Assembly: GCF_014529535.1 (NCBI RefSeq)
Contig: NW_023503375.1
Span: forward strand, 2,666,001 to 2,730,000
Length of the DNA stretch: 64,000 nucleotides
Source of the DNA: Bradysia coprophila
Taxonomy: Eukaryota > Arthropoda > Insecta > Diptera > Sciaridae
Direction: 5' to 3'
Position 1 is the stretch's first letter. Every line of letters starts with the position of its first letter. Of this stretch, positions 1 through 11,039 are shown piece by piece. A model generated the notes under the pieces. The model was not told where the DNA came from. It did not search any database and saw only the letters and a program-made list of their open reading frames with translations. Both the position numbers and the translations under genes were made by a program.

Positions 1-1105
1 AAAAAAAGAAAGTTGAAGGTTTTCGACTTTGGTAATTATTTCTTTTTTGAGCTGTTTACTTCCAACAAAATATTTTCCCGAGAATTTTCCACATCATCTC
101 CGGTTGACAAACTAAATTAGATGCAAATTAATGCAAATATCCAATAAAGTCACTGTGTAGAACAGCAAAACATTTTGAATAATACAAAAACCGTAAAAAC
201 AAGTATTATGAGCAAGTGCGTAAAGCAGACTTTTTATGTTATCTTTTATTAAAATAATATGGCGAAGGATTCAGTCAATAAAATTGAAGCAATTTTTCTC
301 TACAGAAAATTCGCTATTCTTTTCTTTTATGATAAAAAGTCAATAAACTCCTCGCTCGAAATTACATTTTCGAAATTCTAAACCACCATATGGAGTAACG
401 TAATCTATTCCCCAAATAGATGTTGGGGAAATAAATCAAAATTTCATTTGGAACTTAGTTGAATAATTGGATGATGTAGTCTGTATCTGTAATTACAACA
501 TTACAAGCACTAACTCGACTCTTTAATTAAACTTTAACGAAAAAAAACCGACCATAAAAGAGTGTGGTAAACCGCTAAAATTCTCATCTCCTACTAAACG
601 TAATGAATATATACAGCAGAAATAAAACAAATTTGTTTTCACATTCGTTAATTTAACTTCCACATCTAGACGATAAAGTTATGTACACGTTTAGCTTTTC
701 CACTGTCACAAGCATATAAGGGACACATAGTCGTGAGGAAAATTCTTCCGAGAAATTCATCAATGAAGTAGATAGTCGAGCGCAGATTTTTGTTTTGACC
801 GATACGATGTGTCGGTTAATTAACCTTTTACTATGTGAAATTTTATCTCCAAGTTTTTGTCGTCTAGAAATGATATTCCATACCTCCTACTTGGAAAACT
901 TTATTTGATATTAATGTGATTGAGAAGGTTAGCAAAACCGGATGAGAACGAATGATTGAATAAGTGATGTATTGGAATGAATTTCACTACTATTTTTTGA
1001 CCACCAGTGTAATGTGCGTCTGTTACTTCATTTGTTTAAATTATCATTTTGTGTTAGCCGCCAAATCTTGCACTTCTTTAGTTTTACTGTAAATTTCCCC
1101 ATATA
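1..1105. other. AT-rich non-coding left flank
   Basis: No open frame of coding character, RNA gene or clear repeat was seen. The last bases directly precede the target-site duplication of the outer transposon. Confidence 0.6.
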
Positions 1106-1126
1106 AGTGGACAGTAAGGATCGGAA

Positions 1127-1230
1127 CAGGTCAGGTCAACCTGGATCAGGTTCAGGTCAGGTCACGACCCGATATTGACCTGAACCTGGTTGTGAGATTC
1201 AGGTCACGACCTGAATTGACCTGAACCTGT
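1127..1230. repeat. CAGGTC/CAGGTT degenerate subterminal repeats, left end
   Basis: Closely spaced, partly inverted copies of CAGGTCAGGT, GACCTGAACCTG and ATCAGGTTCAGG follow the left terminus of the outer element. A second block lies at 2040-2105 and the counterpart at the right end is 22012-22200. Such clustered short motifs usually serve as transposase-binding sites. Confidence 0.7.
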
Positions 1231-2039
1231 TTATGAGATTTAAAAATTGAAAATAAAGATACCCGTGTCGCGTCTTTTGACGAAAAAACTTGAAACCGGA
1301 AAGATTTTTCACTTTATAAATTCCTGAAATATGTGATTTGCGCCATTTTCCACCCAAATTCCACATAAGGTCTTAAGTTTGCCACTTTGCAACTACAGTA
1401 GTATGAGTAGTATTGTTCACTCAGTTCATCCAGTTTTGACTGATTCACTGAACTTTGTTTTGATGAAATGTCAAATCGGGACAGTAAATTTTAAATCTCA
1501 AACAAGTTTGTGTCGAAAATTTGTAGTATTTCGCGTAAAACAAAGTGATTCAGTTTAAATTTCGCACAGAAAATAGTTCCCAGTGTGCTCATGCTAGTGT
1601 CTTAAACAGAATTTAGGACAAATTCTCCGAAATAATTTTAAAGACAAATTAAGTTGGTCAAACATTGTGGGTGTTGTGAAAATCTCATTTTTAAAAGTAA
1701 TTTGGTGTGAATTGTGCCATTCAGTGTTCAATTCCTTAATTTTATGTGCCTAGAAATTGCCTGCAATACGTTTCGTCGGTAAAATGTGAAGAAAACATAC
1801 AAAAATATGTTGCCATTCAGGTAAACAAAATTCTTGACATGTCTGTTGTGAAGATAGTCGTAAGTGACACCACAAAACTGAAATTTTTTTGTCCGTTAAT
1901 TTAAAAAATGATTTTTTGGCGGAAATGCTTTTATTTGAATGTGTGCATGATTCCGGTAAAATAAAATAGTGATAAAGTTACCACTATTGAGGACCTTTAA
2001 AATGGCATCATTGGTTAAATATGATTGGCATAGTCTATT

Positions 2040-2105
2040 GACCTGAAAACCGAAAAATGGAATCAGGTTGACCTGAAACCTGAACTGAAACCCACAGGTT
2101 TGTCA
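2040..2105. repeat. Second block of CAGGTT/GACCTGAA repeats
   Basis: This short block contains GACCTGAAAACC, ATCAGGTTGACCTG and GAAACCTGAACTG. It is the same motif family as the ends of the outer element, about 0.9 kb in from its left end. Confidence 0.6.
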
Positions 2106-2229
2106 ATTGTATAGAACTTATTTTAACATGCACAACTCTTGCTAATGAAGAATTATATTAAGTAAATAAGATTTTGATTTCAATGAATGGAGGTTGACAA
2201 GTTATTTACATGTTAGCGATCCTTTGAAG

Positions 2230-2904
2230 GGGTAGGGTAATTTGGCACCATGCAAGTTTGATGCGTGCCAGTTTCCACTGTAATGTGAATTTAGCACAGT
2301 GCCAGATTCACCATCTGAAGAGTAATTTGGCACCATGCAACTTTGGAAATTGGCACACGGTAGCCATAATAGAAAATTAAATAGTGAGTGGTGTGCTAAT
2401 CATAGTTAGCCGTCTGTCACTATTAGTCAACATTATTTACCTATAAAGGAAAGGCTTGACAAACTGGAGAATTGTGATGTTTCGATTCGAGGAACGTTTG
2501 GCTGCTCGACGAAGATTGCTCAATAGGGCTGACGTAACTAATTTCGACTTTGTTCCTGCATTCATCGTGAACTCATTTTTCGGTGAATCGTCGTACAAAA
2601 AAACAGTTGCTTGTCAGTACCTTTGGCTATTTGAATGGCATCGACGCGAACATGCTCTTCTTACTGATCCGATGGAACGATTTGACGGAATTGAAAAAGA
2701 GGAAAATAACATCACTTTACCGTAATTTCGAAGATCGTCGATACCAATCAAGGTACTATTCATTCAATGTCCATCACAGAATGGTTATGTATCTAAATGG
2801 TGAATTTCGAAGATCCAGAGTAAGCAATGAATAAAATGATTTGTTAAAAATGTTGTTCTGTGTTTATTGATAAGAAATGATAACAAAAATTAGTGAACGT
2901 AATC
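2230..2904. other. MULE left subterminal region, no recognised gene
   Basis: The terminal region holds three TTTGGCAC-type motifs (to about 2365). Two overlapping plus-strand frames at 2456-2725 and 2583-2834 encode basic peptides of 80-90 residues. The first begins at a TTG (its first ATG is at 2478) and neither resembles a family I know. They could be a frameshifted remnant of a second small gene, but I cannot support that. Confidence 0.4.
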
Positions 2905-3838
2905 TTAATTTAGCCACTCATCGCCAAAATATTTAGAACATAATTTTCGGACACGCTTATTCTCGTTGTCTGGTGTCGCGAATATAGCTTCGATGTGTTC
3001 ATCGAACTCATTTTCCAATTCAACATCAGAGAGCTCGGCGGATGCTCCCTGACCGTTTTCAGTGTTGGTTTCAAATTTTTTTGTGGCTTCCTCAATGAGC
3101 CTATAATATTTCGGATGAATCATTGCTTCGGCACACTTTTCCAAAAATTGACCAATATCAATTTTGTTGTTTCGAAGGCTGTCGGTACACTCAGCAATAA
3201 CCGTTTGCTGCTTTTCATAAATTTTTCTTTTTTTAGGGAACGCTGACGGCCCATTTGCTTCGAAATCAATTGCCAAAGCCCGATACTGCAGGTCTGTTAT
3301 CTGCATGGCCTCAATGAAATGTTGTAGCGTTCCATGCCTAGGAATAATTGACGATTTGTTGAACACGCCATGCTTAGCTTCGATTGGATTAGTCGTTCGA
3401 ATGACTTTCCCGTTTTTACAAATCATGTCCAATTTTTCTTCAGAAGAAAAATATCTTTCGTCAACCGTGGCAAAATTTTTTTTGAATTGATCAATTTCGA
3501 ACGGATTTACAAAATTATTCTCAATGAATTGCATCATGTGTCGTCTGACCAGTTCAAACGCCGGGATCATATCGTTTAAGGGAAGTAGGGGAATCATAAA
3601 AACCTTCTTGAGCTGTCCGTAAAACCACAGCTGTTCCTCATCTTTGCATTTCCGAACGTAACACGTTAGTTTGTGTTGCACCAGACATTTAACAATGTTC
3701 TGATTTCGATGGAACAGACACAATGAGAATTTCGTGCCCTCATAAGTTTTAGCAATTGCATTTCGAACAGCCGGCTCATCATCAGTTAGAAATTCGTCGA
3801 ATGCAGGGTCGGGTATGTTGAGAGACTTTCTATAGTCA
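2905..3838 (-). pseudogene. MULE transposase, C-terminal half (split by insertion)
   Basis: This continues the transposase of 13375-14491 on the far side of the 9.5-kb insertion. It holds LTDDEPAVRNAI (second catalytic Asp region), the family's CLFHRNQ motif after the second acidic residue, LPLNDMIPAF, and NPIEAKHGVFNK, where E is the probable third catalytic residue. It is open to a stop at 2905. With one copy of the CA duplication discounted, the exons total 1992 nt, divisible by three, so the gene was open before the insertion. Stop codons lie only at the true end, so decay since the insertion is slight. Confidence 0.85.
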
Positions 3839-3984
3839 CCCGGGTAAAAATTTCGGTCTCATGAGACCACGAAAAAAGTGTTCTCAACGGTCTCATTTCG
3901 GTCTAAAAATGGTTGGTAGTCTCAATCCAGTCTCAAATTTATTTATTTTTTGTGATGAAACTTTTGGATGAACAAATTGTCATT

Positions 3985-4195
3985 TTTGAGATCTACTGAG
4001 TCTGAACGAGTAGTCTCTTTTCGAGTATTCTTTGGAGGAATTGTCGAGACTAAGTGAGCAGTCTCACTGTGGATAAGTTTTTAGACCGCGTGAGTCCGAA
4101 CGAGTAGTCTCTTTTCGAGTATTCTTTGGTGGAATTGTCGAGACTAAGTGAGCAGTCTCATTGTGGATAAGTTTTCAGACCATATGAGATGGAGT
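3985..4195. repeat. Two copies of a ~100-bp GAGAC-containing repeat
   Basis: A block with AACGAGTAGTCTCTTTTCGA, then GAATTGTCGAGACTAAGTGA, occurs twice (about 3992-4090 and 4091-4190). It is the outermost array at the left end of the EnSpm-like element. Confidence 0.75.
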
Positions 4196-5300
4196 GAGTG
4201 GTCTCTTTTAAAGAAATTTTTTTCTTCGATTTTTGAGGTTGGTTGAGTGGTCTCATTTAAAGAAAATATTTTCTTCGACTTTTGAGACCGGTTGAGTGGT
4301 CTCATTTGAAGAAAATATTTACTTTGCCTTTTGAGGTTGGTTGAGTGGTCTCATTTGACGAAAATATTGTCTTCGACGTTTGAGGTTGGTTGAGTGGTCT
4401 CATTTGAAGAAAAGATTTTCTTCGACGTTTGAGGTTGGTTGAGTGGTCTCATTTAGAGAAAAAATTTTCTTCGACTTATGAGACCGGTTGAGTGGTCTCA
4501 TTTGAAGAAAATACTTTCTTCGACTTTTGAGACCGGTTGAGTGGTCTCATTTGCAGAAAATATTTTCTTCGACTTTTGAGGTTGGTTGAGTGGTCTCATT
4601 TGACGAAAATATTTTCTTTGTCGTTTGAGGTTGGTTGAGTGGTCTCAATTGAAGAAAATATTTTCTTTGACTTTTGAGACCGGTTGAGTGGTCTCGTTTA
4701 AAGAAAATATTTTCTTCGACTTTTGAGACCGGTTGAGTGGTCTCGTTTGAAGAAAATATTTTCTTCGACTTTTGAGACCGGTTGAGTGGTCTCGTTTGAA
4801 GAAAATATTTTCTTCGACTTTTGAGACCGGTTGAGTGGTCTCGTTTGAAGAAAATATTTTCTTCGACTTTTGAGACCGGTTGAGTGGTCTCGTTTGAAGA
4901 AAATATTTTCTTCGACTTTTGAGACCGGTTGAGTGGTCTCGTTTGAAGAAAATATTTTCTTCGACTTTTGAGACCGGTTGAGTGGTCTCGTTTGAAGAAA
5001 ATATTTTCTTCGACTTTTGAGACCGGTTGAGTGGTCTCAATTGAAGAAAATATTTTCTTCGACTTTTGAGGTTGGTTGAGTGGTCTCAATTGAAGAAAAT
5101 ATTTTCTTTGACTTTTGAGACCGGTTGAGTGGTCTCGTTTGAAGAAAATATTTTCTTCGACTTTTGAGACCGGTTGAGTGGTCTCGTTTGAAGAAAATAT
5201 TTTCTTCGACTTTTGAGACCGGTTGAGTGGTCTCATTTGAAGAAAATATTTTCTTCGACTTTTGAGACCGGTTGAGTGGTCTCATTCAAAAAAAAAATCG
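4196..5300. repeat. 49-bp tandem array, left, ~22 copies
   Basis: The unit contains GAGACCGGTTGAGTGGTCTC followed by an AAGAAAATATTTTCTTCGAC spacer. The core is an interrupted palindrome with GAGACC and GGTCTC arms. Outer copies diverge (GAGGTTGGTTGAGTGGTCTC) and central copies are nearly identical. The array at 11350-12085 has the same unit in the opposite orientation. Because 49 is not a multiple of three, long spurious frames appear on one strand; none is a gene. Probable binding sites for an element-encoded protein, by analogy with TnpA sites of En/Spm. Confidence 0.9.
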
Positions 5301-5560
5301 ACTTTTGAGACGAACGATTTGTATTATTATCCCATACAATTAAATACATAAAGTAAATGCCCCATGTGAGCTACAAAGAAACTAAGTAATTAAAATTAAA
5401 TATTTTAAAGGAAGGCGCTATTTAAGCTGAAGTTCTCATATAAACTAAAAACGCTAAACGCGCTACAAAGAAATATTATTAATTATAAATAAACGCTCTA
5501 CTTGAGCTGAAACTCTTCACATATTTAAATTAACGAAGGAAAAGTCGTTCACGTAAATAC
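5301..5560. other. AT-rich spacer of the EnSpm-like element
   Basis: This stretch lies between the left array and the stop codon of the minus-strand accessory gene. It presumably holds the shared 3' untranslated region. I see no other feature. Confidence 0.4.
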
Positions 5561-7835
5561 CTATCCGGATTCGGCATTGTCTTCGGTGTTGTCGTCGGCC
5601 GATTGCATTTTCATAAGTAAAAAGTGGTTGACGTCAACGTCATCGGTGTACATTTCTTCGTCTTGGACAGTTTCATCATTTGAATTTTTCGTGTTTCGTT
5701 TCCGCTTCTTCGGAGGGGTGCTGCTTGAATCAGAACGTCGATTAGAATTCCAACGTCTCTTGTTTAAAAGCATTTTAATTTCGGGTGCGGTCTTCACGAA
5801 GCCAGTGTGCGTTTGGATATGACCTACCGTGAATGAAGATGTGAAAATTTATCAAAATGGAAAATTTTAACATTTAAGGGTCTTACTGCTTATGAATGCA
5901 ATCTTAGATGGGTTAAGATTAGCCGAAGAAATGGTTTTCAGTTCTTCTGGGGTAAATAAAAACCCAGCTAGCTCGGTGATGTATTTGTTCATGTCATCTG
6001 GCATAATGAATCTACCTAGGAGCATTTCTTGCTCGCTACTTAATGTGTATGCTTGATTGGTAGAACGTACTGGATTTGGTGGAATCTGTAAAAGCAACTA
6101 ATGTTTATCGAATATATGTGTATGTGAAGAAAAAATTACATTGGTGATGTCACATTTGCAATAAGCGAATCGGTCCTGAAGCACCAAATTCCGTGCCAAC
6201 AAAGCGTCGGCTTTTCTTTCCAATTTTTCTGCTCGAACTTCCAATTTTTTTATAATTGCATTTTTCCTCTCCACCCGGAGTTTCATTCTCTCGTTGTCAT
6301 TTGGATGTTTTCGTTCTTCGTAATCTGAATCTGAATCCTGGTCGCTTGATGCACTCCACTCTTCCACGGCCGCTGCCGGTTGAATGTTTTCCTTTGATTT
6401 CGATGGTTTCTTCGTGATTGTTGCCGGTGTCGGTGCCGTTTTGTTTGAATTATCACTTAGTTGGGTAACCTCTGCAACAACCTGGTCGCTTGATGCACTC
6501 CGCTCTTCCACGGCCGCTGCCGGTTCAATGTTTTCCTTTGATTTCGATGGTTTCTTCGTGATTGTTGCCGGTGTCGGTGCCGTTTTGTTTGAATTATCAC
6601 TTAGTTGGGTAACCTCTGCAACAACCTGGTCGCTTGATGCACTCCGCTCTTCCACGGCCGCTGCCGGTTCAATGTTTTCCTTTGATTTCGATGGTTTCTT
6701 CGTGATTGTTGCCGGTGTCGGTGCCGTTTTGTTTGAATTATCACTTAGTTGGGTAACCTCTGCAACAACCTGGTCGCTTGATGCACTCCGCTCTTCCACG
6801 GCCGCTGCCGGTTCAATGTTTTCCTTTGATTTCGATGGTTTCTTCGTGATTGTTGCCGGTGTCGGTGCCGTTTTGTTTGAATTATCACTTAGTTGCGTGA
6901 CAGCGGCTACTGTAACCTCTGCAACAACCTGGTCGCTAGATGCACTCAGCTCTTCCACTCGGGTGACAGCGGCTACTGACGCATCTGAAACATGCTTCTT
7001 TGGCTGACGAACAGTCGATTTGCCTTCAGCAGCTGTTTCCTTTGACAATGCCGCAATTATATATGCTGAGTTGGTTGTCTTAGCGATACTCTCATTAACT
7101 TTGTCCTGCTTTTTCATCCTCTTTTTCCTGATTAGAATTGTCCGTTCAAATTCCACTTCCGACTTTTCTGTGGACATCTTCTTCGGTGGCATTGACACAC
7201 GTTTGTCTTTCAACTCACGTTGAGCGGACGAATACGAATCTTTGGAAATTTTGAACTTTCATGACCGGATATTCGTGGATATTTAAATTAACTCACCATA
7301 TATTCGGTTGGACGTGAACCCCTTATAACATGCAGGAGTACTCGGCGTGAACAATTTGGAGTACAAAGTAACCGTGAAATTCGGTAGTGACTTGCGATCG
7401 TTGTGATAGAAGAAAAAGACAGGTTCTGACTCCTTGGTCGTATTTCGGAGTACTTCTGTTACTTCGACAGAGCGTGCAACCCAAGAGAGTGGCACTGGCA
7501 GTGTCACCTTTTTATTGTGTGCGAGTTGTATCAGAAGATGTTCCTCCGACTGTGACATGGAATGGTTCATCTGTGTCTCTGTATGGATTTTGGCTTTCTT
7601 TGCTCCTGTAAAGAATATAAGATAAAAATTGTAACAACGAAAGAGCACTGCATCTATGCTTTGTACGTACCTTTCTTCTGGATCCCGGAGGAATGTTTCA
7701 TCTCTGTCTGGCTTTTGGCTTCCATCTGATCCTTCAGCAATGGCTCTGTCTGGCTTTTGGCTTCCATCTGATCCCTCGTCAATGTCTCTGTCTGGCTTAT
7801 GGCAGAGGCTTCCATCGGATGGTTCATCTTTGCTT
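5561..7835 (-). CDS. Five-exon accessory (TnpA-like) protein of the EnSpm-like element
   Basis: Predicted exons, minus strand: 7835-7671 (ATG at 7827), 7605-7297, 7239-6140, 6085-5887, 5823-5561. All joins use GT..AG and keep one frame, giving about 675 aa. The N-terminal part has short KSQTE-type repeats. The middle holds an unnamed domain containing LPVPLSWVARSVEV, then a Lys-rich stretch and four near-identical 48-residue Ser/Thr/Ala/Pro repeats, then a probable coiled coil (ERKNAIIKKLEVRAEKLERK). The C-terminal exons (LFTPEELKTISS ... LNPSKIAF ... IKMLLNKRRW) look faintly like a BEN domain, followed by a basic KKRKR signal. Inferred role: a DNA-binding partner of the transposase that recognises the GAGAC arrays. 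No function is proven. Confidence 0.6.
6335..6905 (-). repeat. 144-bp coding minisatellite, ~4 copies
   Basis: In-frame tandem repeats lie within the third exon of the accessory gene, starting near 6337, 6481, 6625 and 6769. The copies are almost identical, implying recent expansion or homogenisation. Each encodes 48 residues including SDNSNKTAPTPATITKKPSK. The antisense strand is also open over 207 codons but lacks support as a gene. Confidence 0.85.
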
Positions 7836-7937
7836 CTGTAAAGAATATGGAAAATAAATGTAACATCAAATCTCATCAACATTGGATTAGTCCAAAAACT
7901 ATTTTTGGTAAACAAAACAATTTGATATAATTTGTAA

Positions 7938-8073
7938 GCAGTGCCTATATTCGCGAAAATATTTTTATGAATTTTCTCAAATTTTCACGAATTTCTCAAA
8001 TTGTCGTGAATTTGAGAAAATCGCGAAAATGTGAGAAAATTCGTGAAAATATTTTTGCGAATATAGGCACTGC
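7938..8073. mobile_element. Short foldback MITE, 136 bp
   Basis: The ends are GCAGTGCCTATATTCGC and its complement GCGAATATAGGCACTGC, followed inward by further self-complementary AAAATATTTTT/GAATTTTCTCA sequence. It lies between the DDE gene's stop and the next exons, so it is probably in an intron. TA occurs near both borders, so a mariner-type MITE is possible. Confidence 0.65.
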
Positions 8074-8106
8074 TATAGGCACTGTTTGTAATTGTCTACC
8101 TGTGAG

Positions 8107-10566
8107 TTATAAGTGAAAATTGTTCGGACTCGTGGAAAGGACTGCGTTGTTTCCAGTTTCCACATAAACGCACTTTTCATCAAACTCTCTGGCAGACAAA
8201 ACTTGAAAATGACCTTCATACAGAACCGCTCGTAAGTGGTTCGTGTAAAACGTTAACTGATTTTTCGCGATTTCGAATTTTTTACTACAAAAAAATACTT
8301 GGTCATTCGATTTGTATATTGCGTAAATACGATGATAATCGCCGTTTGTAGCTTTTATGCAAGAGTCGTCGTACAGTCCTTTATGAGTGTACGATTTAAT
8401 TAAATTCGAATGGATTGAAGCCGACTTGAAGAATTTTGTTTTTTTGAATTCATTTTTTGGGATTAAGTTTCTCATCAGATTCTTTTCTTTTAGAGTTGGC
8501 TCAGCACCCCTTCCAAAAAGAATTATATTATCTACGGTTTCAGTATTTTTTCTGTAGTTATCCTTCGAATGAATGTTCTCAATGCCACAATTTTCTTGCA
8601 ATTTTGAATTTAACAAAAATTTGGTGATTATTTGATTTATTACGTCAGTTGTGCCGTTAACATAACTTTTTAAAATTCCATTCATATTTTCGAAAGGGAA
8701 ATTAGAAAATGCCCATAAGGGGCCACACTCTAAAACCGACTTAATTATATGCGCCACTAAGTGTTCGTTGAAAACTTCATTTTCAGGTCCGTAAAGTTTC
8801 GGGAACTCGATCATAAATTCGTTTAACTGAGTTTCAGCCAATTTGAGTTCATTCATGGAAATTTTAACTTTATTTAATAAGTAAATCGCATTGGCAAATA
8901 GTTGAAAATGACGAATATAAATAGTCGGCAAAATATTGTCTAGACACACACCACCGTAGAAGTAAAGCCAATATAATTCATCAGTAGCTTTATAAAAGCT
9001 TCTGTCGCCAATCGACTGTGGAACTTTGCCGAACACACTGGGTGGTCTTATTTTCGCCAGTCGCTGATCTATGATTTCAATTTGATTTGGTCGGCCAACG
9101 TAATATTTATGATTATGGTTCTCCTGATCAAACCACAGCCCTTGTAATTTTCCAACGATCCCTCGTAAGCATAAGTGCATATAATCAGTAGGGATCCCCT
9201 TCACTACATCAAAATCTTCGATGAGAAAAAGGGGGGTCGGACCTTTAATTCCACGAATTTCAGTGCAAGTGTCTCCACCTTCTCGTATACTCACGACTGC
9301 CTTGGCATCTGCTAAAACGTCTTCGTGTGTTCGATTAGGGATTCCTTTCATGTAAGGATATCTCATAGAATTCTTAGATGGATTGTTGCCAGGATGAAGA
9401 CAATATGGACATCCGTAATACCCGTTGAAAAGCATGCAGTTCAGCACTTTTGCTTTGGCTGGAGTATCGGCAGACAAGATGATTGCTCGCACGTTGAAGG
9501 ACAACTTCGTTTTGTCGACGACGACAGTCAGTTTCCGTTGATTTAATTGGCCCAACTCATCTACAAAATGTCTGAAGAACAAACTGCAGTCTGGGTCTTT
9601 CCCATACCATAATCCACTCAATATCACATTCTCCTTTTTGAATCGATTTTCTTTAGGAAGTTCGTTTATGACCATTTGTAGAGGCCAAAGGGATGACTTT
9701 TTTTTAGATTTAAATATCTTGACACCATCCGTATTAAACGTTAATGATAACAAAGACGGAACTTTCGCCGCAATTGATTTATAATACGAGCCAGACGTAA
9801 CATCGTTTAAAGTATTTTCGGTATCCGGATGAGCCGTACTACTTTCCCGATTTATAAAATGGTCTTTGAATCTTCCTACAATGCATTTCAATTGTTCCTC
9901 TAGTTTCAACTGAACAAAATATGCGGAATTTTTGGAACCTTTTAAATCATATTCAAAGTCACAATTATTACACTTCACTCGTTTGGAAGGAAAATCTAAA
10001 ACAAGTTGACTTTCTTCGCCTGTGTAGGCTCCACATTTCTTACAATAGTAGTGCAAAATTGGTCGTTCAGTTTTGGGTAGCACCTTATGAAATAGGTATT
10101 TTGAGTTAGGTATGTCCGTGTTCAATTCTTTAAGTTTATTTATTAATTTCAATAAATCATCTAGCGCCACTAACTTCAAATTATGGCGGAGATAAAATTT
10201 TAGAATTAAAGTAACCGCAGTTTGATCAATAGCGGAATCTTCACTGGGTTCTGCAGACTCTGGTTCCATGTCGAATTCAGATGAATCCGAATCCTGATCT
10301 ACGTCGCATTCAGAATCCGATTCAAAATCGACGCCGGTGTCCGAATCAAAATCGGTATCCGTTTCCACTTCGCCACCCCAATCAATATCCATTTCCAAAT
10401 CAACATCCGTATTCCAATCAACATTCGTATCGGTTTCACATTCCATTTCAACTTCTTCATTATCTACATCGAACTTATCAACCGCGGACGAAACATTTAT
10501 AATTTCTTTACGACGTTGCAATATAAGTGATCTTTTATATTTAGAAAATTTCGTCGATGGTTCCAT
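8107..10566 (-). CDS. EnSpm/CACTA-family DDE transposase, 819 aa
   Basis: This is the catalytic transposase of the 9.5-kb element. I start at the ATG at 10566 (MEPSTKFSKYKR); the frame is open slightly further, but only from a TTG. The first 130 residues are highly acidic. A Cys cluster (YYCKKCGAYTG ... VKCNNCDFEY) resembles a zinc ribbon. The core then has FNTDGVKIFKS followed by SSLWPLQMVINELP, with D as the likely first catalytic residue, CPYCLHPG, GPTPLFLIEDFDVVKGIPTD and YMHLCLRG, all landmarks of the animal EnSpm/Tnp2-like family. GPLWAFSNFPFENMNG follows near the C-terminal part. The frame is intact throughout, so this copy may still be functional. It lies between the exon at 10654-10910 and the accessory exons downstream. 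Confidence 0.9.
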   Translation of the reverse strand: MEPSTKFSKYKRSLILQRRKEIINVSSAVDKFDVDNEEVEMECETDTNVDWNTDVDLEMDIDWGGEVETDTDFDSDTGVDFESDSECDVDQDSDSSEFDMEPESAEPSEDSAIDQTAVTLILKFYLRHNLKLVALDDLLKLINKLKELNTDIPNSKYLFHKVLPKTERPILHYYCKKCGAYTGEESQLVLDFPSKRVKCNNCDFEYDLKGSKNSAYFVQLKLEEQLKCIVGRFKDHFINRESSTAHPDTENTLNDVTSGSYYKSIAAKVPSLLSLTFNTDGVKIFKSKKKSSLWPLQMVINELPKENRFKKENVILSGLWYGKDPDCSLFFRHFVDELGQLNQRKLTVVVDKTKLSFNVRAIILSADTPAKAKVLNCMLFNGYYGCPYCLHPGNNPSKNSMRYPYMKGIPNRTHEDVLADAKAVVSIREGGDTCTEIRGIKGPTPLFLIEDFDVVKGIPTDYMHLCLRGIVGKLQGLWFDQENHNHKYYVGRPNQIEIIDQRLAKIRPPSVFGKVPQSIGDRSFYKATDELYWLYFYGGVCLDNILPTIYIRHFQLFANAIYLLNKVKISMNELKLAETQLNEFMIEFPKLYGPENEVFNEHLVAHIIKSVLECGPLWAFSNFPFENMNGILKSYVNGTTDVINQIITKFLLNSKLQENCGIENIHSKDNYRKNTETVDNIILFGRGAEPTLKEKNLMRNLIPKNEFKKTKFFKSASIHSNLIKSYTHKGLYDDSCIKATNGDYHRIYAIYKSNDQVFFCSKKFEIAKNQLTFYTNHLRAVLYEGHFQVLSAREFDEKCVYVETGNNAVLSTSPNNFHL

Positions 10567-10653
10567 TTTACGCAAAAATTAATTTAAACAAAAACCGAAC
10601 ACGTGTGCAAAGTAGTACGATGCGAGACATAATGTTAAAACAAAGAAACTTAC

Positions 10654-10910
10654 ATTGGAATAACAGTGTATTCTTCTGGAACTTTCACATGCGTTGATGA
10701 ATTCTTCGCTTCGCCAATGCCTTTTTCCGTGATTGTTAATTCTTCTTCTTCCTCCGATGTTGATAGGTACTTGACGCGTTGCAATTTTGTAAAGTGATCG
10801 CAGTAAGTTGGCGGTTTTCTTCGTCTTCGTTTAGACGTGGAAGCAGAATTATCGTCGTCCGATGATGAAGACTCAACAAAACATATTCTCTGGAATATGT
10901 ATCGGCTCAT
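10654..10910 (-). CDS. Acidic/basic exon upstream of the DDE gene
   Basis: An ATG at 10910 opens 85 codons (Ser/Asp run, KRRRRKPP, a Glu run, ending VPEEYTVIP) to a strong donor, GTAAGT, at 10653. Joining to the exon at 7835 would put the accessory protein out of frame. Joining to a weak acceptor just inside the DDE gene (TATAAAAG before ATCACTT) would be in frame with the transposase. It may therefore be an alternative 5' exon of the transposase, or start a third transcript. Which one cannot be settled from sequence. Confidence 0.45.
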
Positions 10911-11039
10911 AATCTGATTACAGCCTAAAATATGTAGAGGTTTTACGTACAAATTAGCAATTAGCAGAGGGTTAACACACTGAATTATTATTGAATATAA
11001 CACTAGCACGGTAAAAATTATTAATTCGAAAACAATGAT

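Noticed and set aside
1116..2105. A smaller element ending at the second CAGGTT block
   Set aside because: No AAGG terminus or duplicated flank at 2105; the AAGG end and the 10-bp duplication are found at 22203 instead.
4547..5285. Long minus-strand open frames (up to 229 codons) in the left array
   Set aside because: They exist in several frames because a 49-bp unit without stops repeats; the encoded peptide is just the repeat cycled through three phases.
4196..5300. CRISPR-like appearance of regular repeats
   Set aside because: Spacers are not unique, the setting is eukaryotic, and there are no cas genes; these are subterminal transposon repeats.
6384..7007. Plus-strand 207-codon frame with hydrophobic repeats
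   Set aside because: Antisense of the 144-bp coding repeat; the minus strand has the splice sites and coding continuity.
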